Source of the DNA: G963663365 sp963663365
Lineage (GTDB): Bacteria; Hinthialibacterota; Hinthialibacteria; Hinthialibacterales; G963663365
Direction of reading: 5' to 3'
Assembly: GCA_963663365.2 (NCBI GenBank)
Contig: CAXXIH010000001.1
Span: 806,001-870,000, forward strand
Length of the DNA: 64,000 nucleotides
Shown here: in pieces, positions 61,797-64,000 of the stretch
Numbering within the stretch: position 1 is the first letter of the stretch
Layout of the letters: each line of letters starts with the position of its first letter
Translations under genes and position numbers: made by a program
Notes under the pieces: model-generated
Told to the model about the DNA's origin: nothing
What the model saw: only the letters and a program-made list of their open reading frames with translations
Databases searched by the model: none

Positions 61797-64000
61797 CTAT
61801 TCCCGGTGGAAGGCGATCTGTTGGAGGCCGAACCACGGGGGGCGGCGAAGGCGTCCATCGAGGGTGTTGGCAACTCGGATCTTGTTAGGCCCCTTCCGGA
61901 GAATACCGGGGTGGACTGCAACCTCGAGAGCGAACCGGTTCTTTGCGTCATAGGGGATGCCGCCCTCGTATATGGTCTGGCCGTTGACGGCGATCACGCC
62001 GGCGACGGGGCCGCCATCTCGGACGGGCTGCGCGATTCCGGACAGGGTTAGCGTTACGATCCCAGATGGCGTTTCGTCGAGAGTGAACCATGCGGTGATA
62101 CTCTGAGTGAAACCTGCATCGCGTCCATAAACCACAGCACCGTCATTCCCGCGGCCGAAGTAAGGGGTTGCTCCCCCTCGGAAGACAGTGCCATCGAGGA
62201 TGCAGGGTTGTTGGTCGAGGTCGAGTTTGGCGTATTCTTCTGGCGATATAGGCCCCATGAGGTCGTAGAGGCCAACGAGACCCCCGGGGGCTCCGCTGGC
62301 GTGAAGGGCGTTAGGCGCGCTGTTGATGGGGGATACGAAGTCCATGGTGGAAACGGTGTCGGCCTCAAGCAAGGCGCCAATCCGGTTGGCTTCGATGTAT
62401 ATGAGTTTGGCCTCGTCCATTCTCTCGCCATCAATGGCATCGTAAGCGCGGATGAGGGTGTCGTAGTACTCGAGAGTGTGTTCGCCATACGTAAACATGG
62501 CATCGTCTTCCGCCACTCGTACGGCGATATTTTCGGGGAGGTTCGAGGCCTTCACCTCTTCGAGGATGGCCCGGCACTTCGCTTTTGCGTCGAGAATCTC
62601 GCGCCAGCTCGGGGCAATTTGATCCTCGGCCGGCTCGAGTTTGAGGTAGTCGCCCGAGAAGATGGGCCGGAGACCGTTATCAAGACACGGGGCCAACGTG
62701 TATTTGAGATCGCGGCAGTTACACAACATCGTCTCGAGTGATTCGTAAAAGGCCCGCATCGCGTTCGCAGAGGGACCGTAACGTCCGGCAAAGTAGTCCT
62801 GCCAGAGGGGTTCGCAATCTGTCTCCACGTCCCATATCTGACGGGCCATCTGGTAGTTGGTGAGGGCTTTGTTTCCCCAATTACCGGCGGTGACGTGCAT
62901 GTAGTGGAAGTACCGCGCGTTGGCGTGCCGGTAGTAATAGGGGATATCGTTGGCCATGGTGTGCATGAAACAAATGGGGAGGCATCTGAACCTGGAGACG
63001 TTGTAGTACTCGCCGATGCAGATCTGACCTTGGTAATAGCGCTCGGGTGCGACGGCCCACTCATTGAGTTTCTCAAGAAACTTGGCGTTGCGCGGATCGC
63101 GGGGGGCATCGAAATTATTGTTGTAGGACCGCGAAATCGGAAAGAAGTTGGCGATACAAGTGTCGTAGTCGAAATCGTCGGGGAGCGGATGGATGGGCGG
63201 TTCGAGAACATCCGCATAGACGAGGAAAAGCACGGTGATGTCACGATTGATCAGGCCCTGCTGCTGGGCCTTCTTGACCTCACGGTCGAATGCGTAAACA
63301 CATCGCAGGTTGCGGTCCGAAGGTTTGCCCTGTTTTTTGCAGGCGTCGCAGTGGCACCACTTGCCTCCGTCGACAGTCCAGCAATTAACGATCTCCGCAT
63401 CCCGGGCCTCTCCGTCGATGAGTTCCCGCACAGCCTTCTGCATGGACTCAGTCATGGCGTGGGGATTGGACGTGCAAAAGTTGTAGCTGGCCTCGCCCAA
63501 CTCCTTCAAGCGTTTGCCCTCGGGGCTCATGGCGTACCATTCGGGGTGCGCCTCCCAATAGGAGAGAACGCCGTTGCCGTCCTCATCGCCCAGGTACTCG
63601 TCACCGATAGGATACGGATCGGCGGGAAGGTTCGCGCCGGTGTCGAATTTCGCGTGTTTATAGGGGTAGGGATCGTCGGGTTTAATGTAGTCGGTGCATA
63701 CCTCATGACCGCCCCAGCCCATTTTGATTCCGAGCTGGCGCAATCGTGGGTGATCGCCTTCTTCGACGCACCAGAAGTTGAGGCGGTTGCGGGCCATCCA
63801 AGCAATGAAGTCGGGGGTTCCGCGCTTTTCCCACGCGTAGAAACCCCGGATGGCGAAGTCGGGTGTCTCGGTAACGTCCATTGCGGGGAGCGCATCGAGT
63901 TCGAGCCGGGGGATGACCTCGTGAATTTCGCCCGGAGCGTACCAACGGCATCCGAGACGATGGAGAAAATCGTAGACTCCGTACAGCGTGCCGAGCCGAC
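61797..64000 (-). CDS. DUF4838 protein, 5' end beyond the window
   Basis: Partial: 734 codons visible, running off the right edge. An ATG at 63881 could be taken for the start, but the frame upstream of it is clearly coding (GTLYGVYDFLHRLGCRWYAP, then EIHEVIPRLELDALPA), the usual entry to the DUF4838 barrel, so that Met is internal. Later motifs: TVDGGKWCHCDACKKQG, and a C-terminal beta-sandwich (about the last 150 residues, FTLDETPSGIVTLTLSG) that the 47574 relative lacks. Glycan-associated; activity unknown. Noticeably more GC-rich than the genes before it. Confidence 0.88.
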   Translation of the reverse strand, partial: RLGTLYGVYDFLHRLGCRWYAPGEIHEVIPRLELDALPAMDVTETPDFAIRGFYAWEKRGTPDFIAWMARNRLNFWCVEEGDHPRLRQLGIKMGWGGHEVCTDYIKPDDPYPYKHAKFDTGANLPADPYPIGDEYLGDEDGNGVLSYWEAHPEWYAMSPEGKRLKELGEASYNFCTSNPHAMTESMQKAVRELIDGEARDAEIVNCWTVDGGKWCHCDACKKQGKPSDRNLRCVYAFDREVKKAQQQGLINRDITVLFLVYADVLEPPIHPLPDDFDYDTCIANFFPISRSYNNNFDAPRDPRNAKFLEKLNEWAVAPERYYQGQICIGEYYNVSRFRCLPICFMHTMANDIPYYYRHANARYFHYMHVTAGNWGNKALTNYQMARQIWDVETDCEPLWQDYFAGRYGPSANAMRAFYESLETMLCNCRDLKYTLAPCLDNGLRPIFSGDYLKLEPAEDQIAPSWREILDAKAKCRAILEEVKASNLPENIAVRVAEDDAMFTYGEHTLEYYDTLIRAYDAIDGERMDEAKLIYIEANRIGALLEADTVSTMDFVSPINSAPNALHASGAPGGLVGLYDLMGPISPEEYAKLDLDQQPCILDGTVFRGGATPYFGRGNDGAVVYGRDAGFTQSITAWFTLDETPSGIVTLTLSGIAQPVRDGGPVAGVIAVNGQTIYEGGIPYDAKNRFALEVAVHPGILRKGPNKIRVANTLDGRLRRPPWFGLQQIAFHRE

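Noticed and set aside
63881..64000. Taking ATG 63881 as the true start of the last DUF4838 gene
   Set aside because: The frame upstream of it encodes a recognisable part of the fold (GTLYGVYDFLHRLGC), so the gene is cut by the window edge.
1..64000. tRNA, rRNA or CRISPR arrays
   Set aside because: No cloverleaf with a GTTCGA-type T-loop in a non-coding gap, no rRNA landmark, and no regularly spaced repeats were seen.

Overview
The window (about 50% GC, dense, both strands coding) looks like a chromosomal segment of a Gram-negative, polysaccharide-degrading bacterium of the PVC / Hydrogenedentota / Sumerlaeota kind. This is inferred from solitary type II secretion-like pseudopilins, a sulfatase, many secreted or lipoprotein glycan enzymes (GH2-, GH36-, GH95-, GH99-like, two DUF4838, beta-helix and FG-GAP proteins), Gfo/Idh/MocA oxidoreductases, a UroD-like protein, and hairpin-rich intergenic repeats. 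No rRNA, tRNA or CRISPR was seen, so the phylum stays open.

Layout. 0-9.1 kb: a pseudopilin, a YIP1-like membrane protein, a reverse-strand sugar locus (GH2, YciH/SUI1, two Gfo/Idh), a UroD-like protein and a lipoprotein. 9.1-19.7 kb: a repeat cluster, two unrecognised large exported proteins, a sulfatase, a sialidase-like protein, a methyltransferase broken by a stop codon, a DUF6485 protein and a second pseudopilin. 19.7-23.6 kb: a compact operon of MarR regulator, methyltransferase, and the ATPase and permease/binding-protein fusion of an osmoprotectant importer. 23.9-30.5 kb: GH95-like enzyme, third pseudopilin, small proteins, ZntB-like and MscS-like membrane proteins. 31-38 kb: a row of a 1516-residue tandem beta-helix protein, a second beta-helix-like protein and a GH99-like lipoprotein. 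38-46.4 kb: metallophosphoesterase, a GT39 gene split by TAAATG, a methyltransferase, an FG-GAP protein, a Tat-exported Gfo/Idh and a fourth pseudopilin with a very strong ribosome binding site. 47-51.7 kb: repeat mosaic, DUF4838 protein and an IS1182-type element. 51.7-64 kb: GH36 alpha-galactosidase, a tiny membrane protein, a hybrid sensor kinase, an IS1634-type element, a coiled-coil protein, and a second DUF4838 gene that runs off the right edge.

The most striking features are: (1) an IS1634-type element flanked by a 600-bp direct duplication, as known for that family, which left both convergent neighbouring genes intact; (2) a mosaic family of short multi-hairpin intergenic modules scattered over the first 51.8 kb, with stem sequences that vary but keep pairing; (3) a different repeat family that replaces it in the last 12 kb; (4) four stand-alone pseudopilins that share both the N-terminal signal and a C-terminal SNG..S.GDI-type signature. 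Most exported enzymes probably act together on sulfated or branched plant or algal glycans, with Gfo/Idh enzymes and importers handling the released sugars; this is inference from family membership and neighbourhood.
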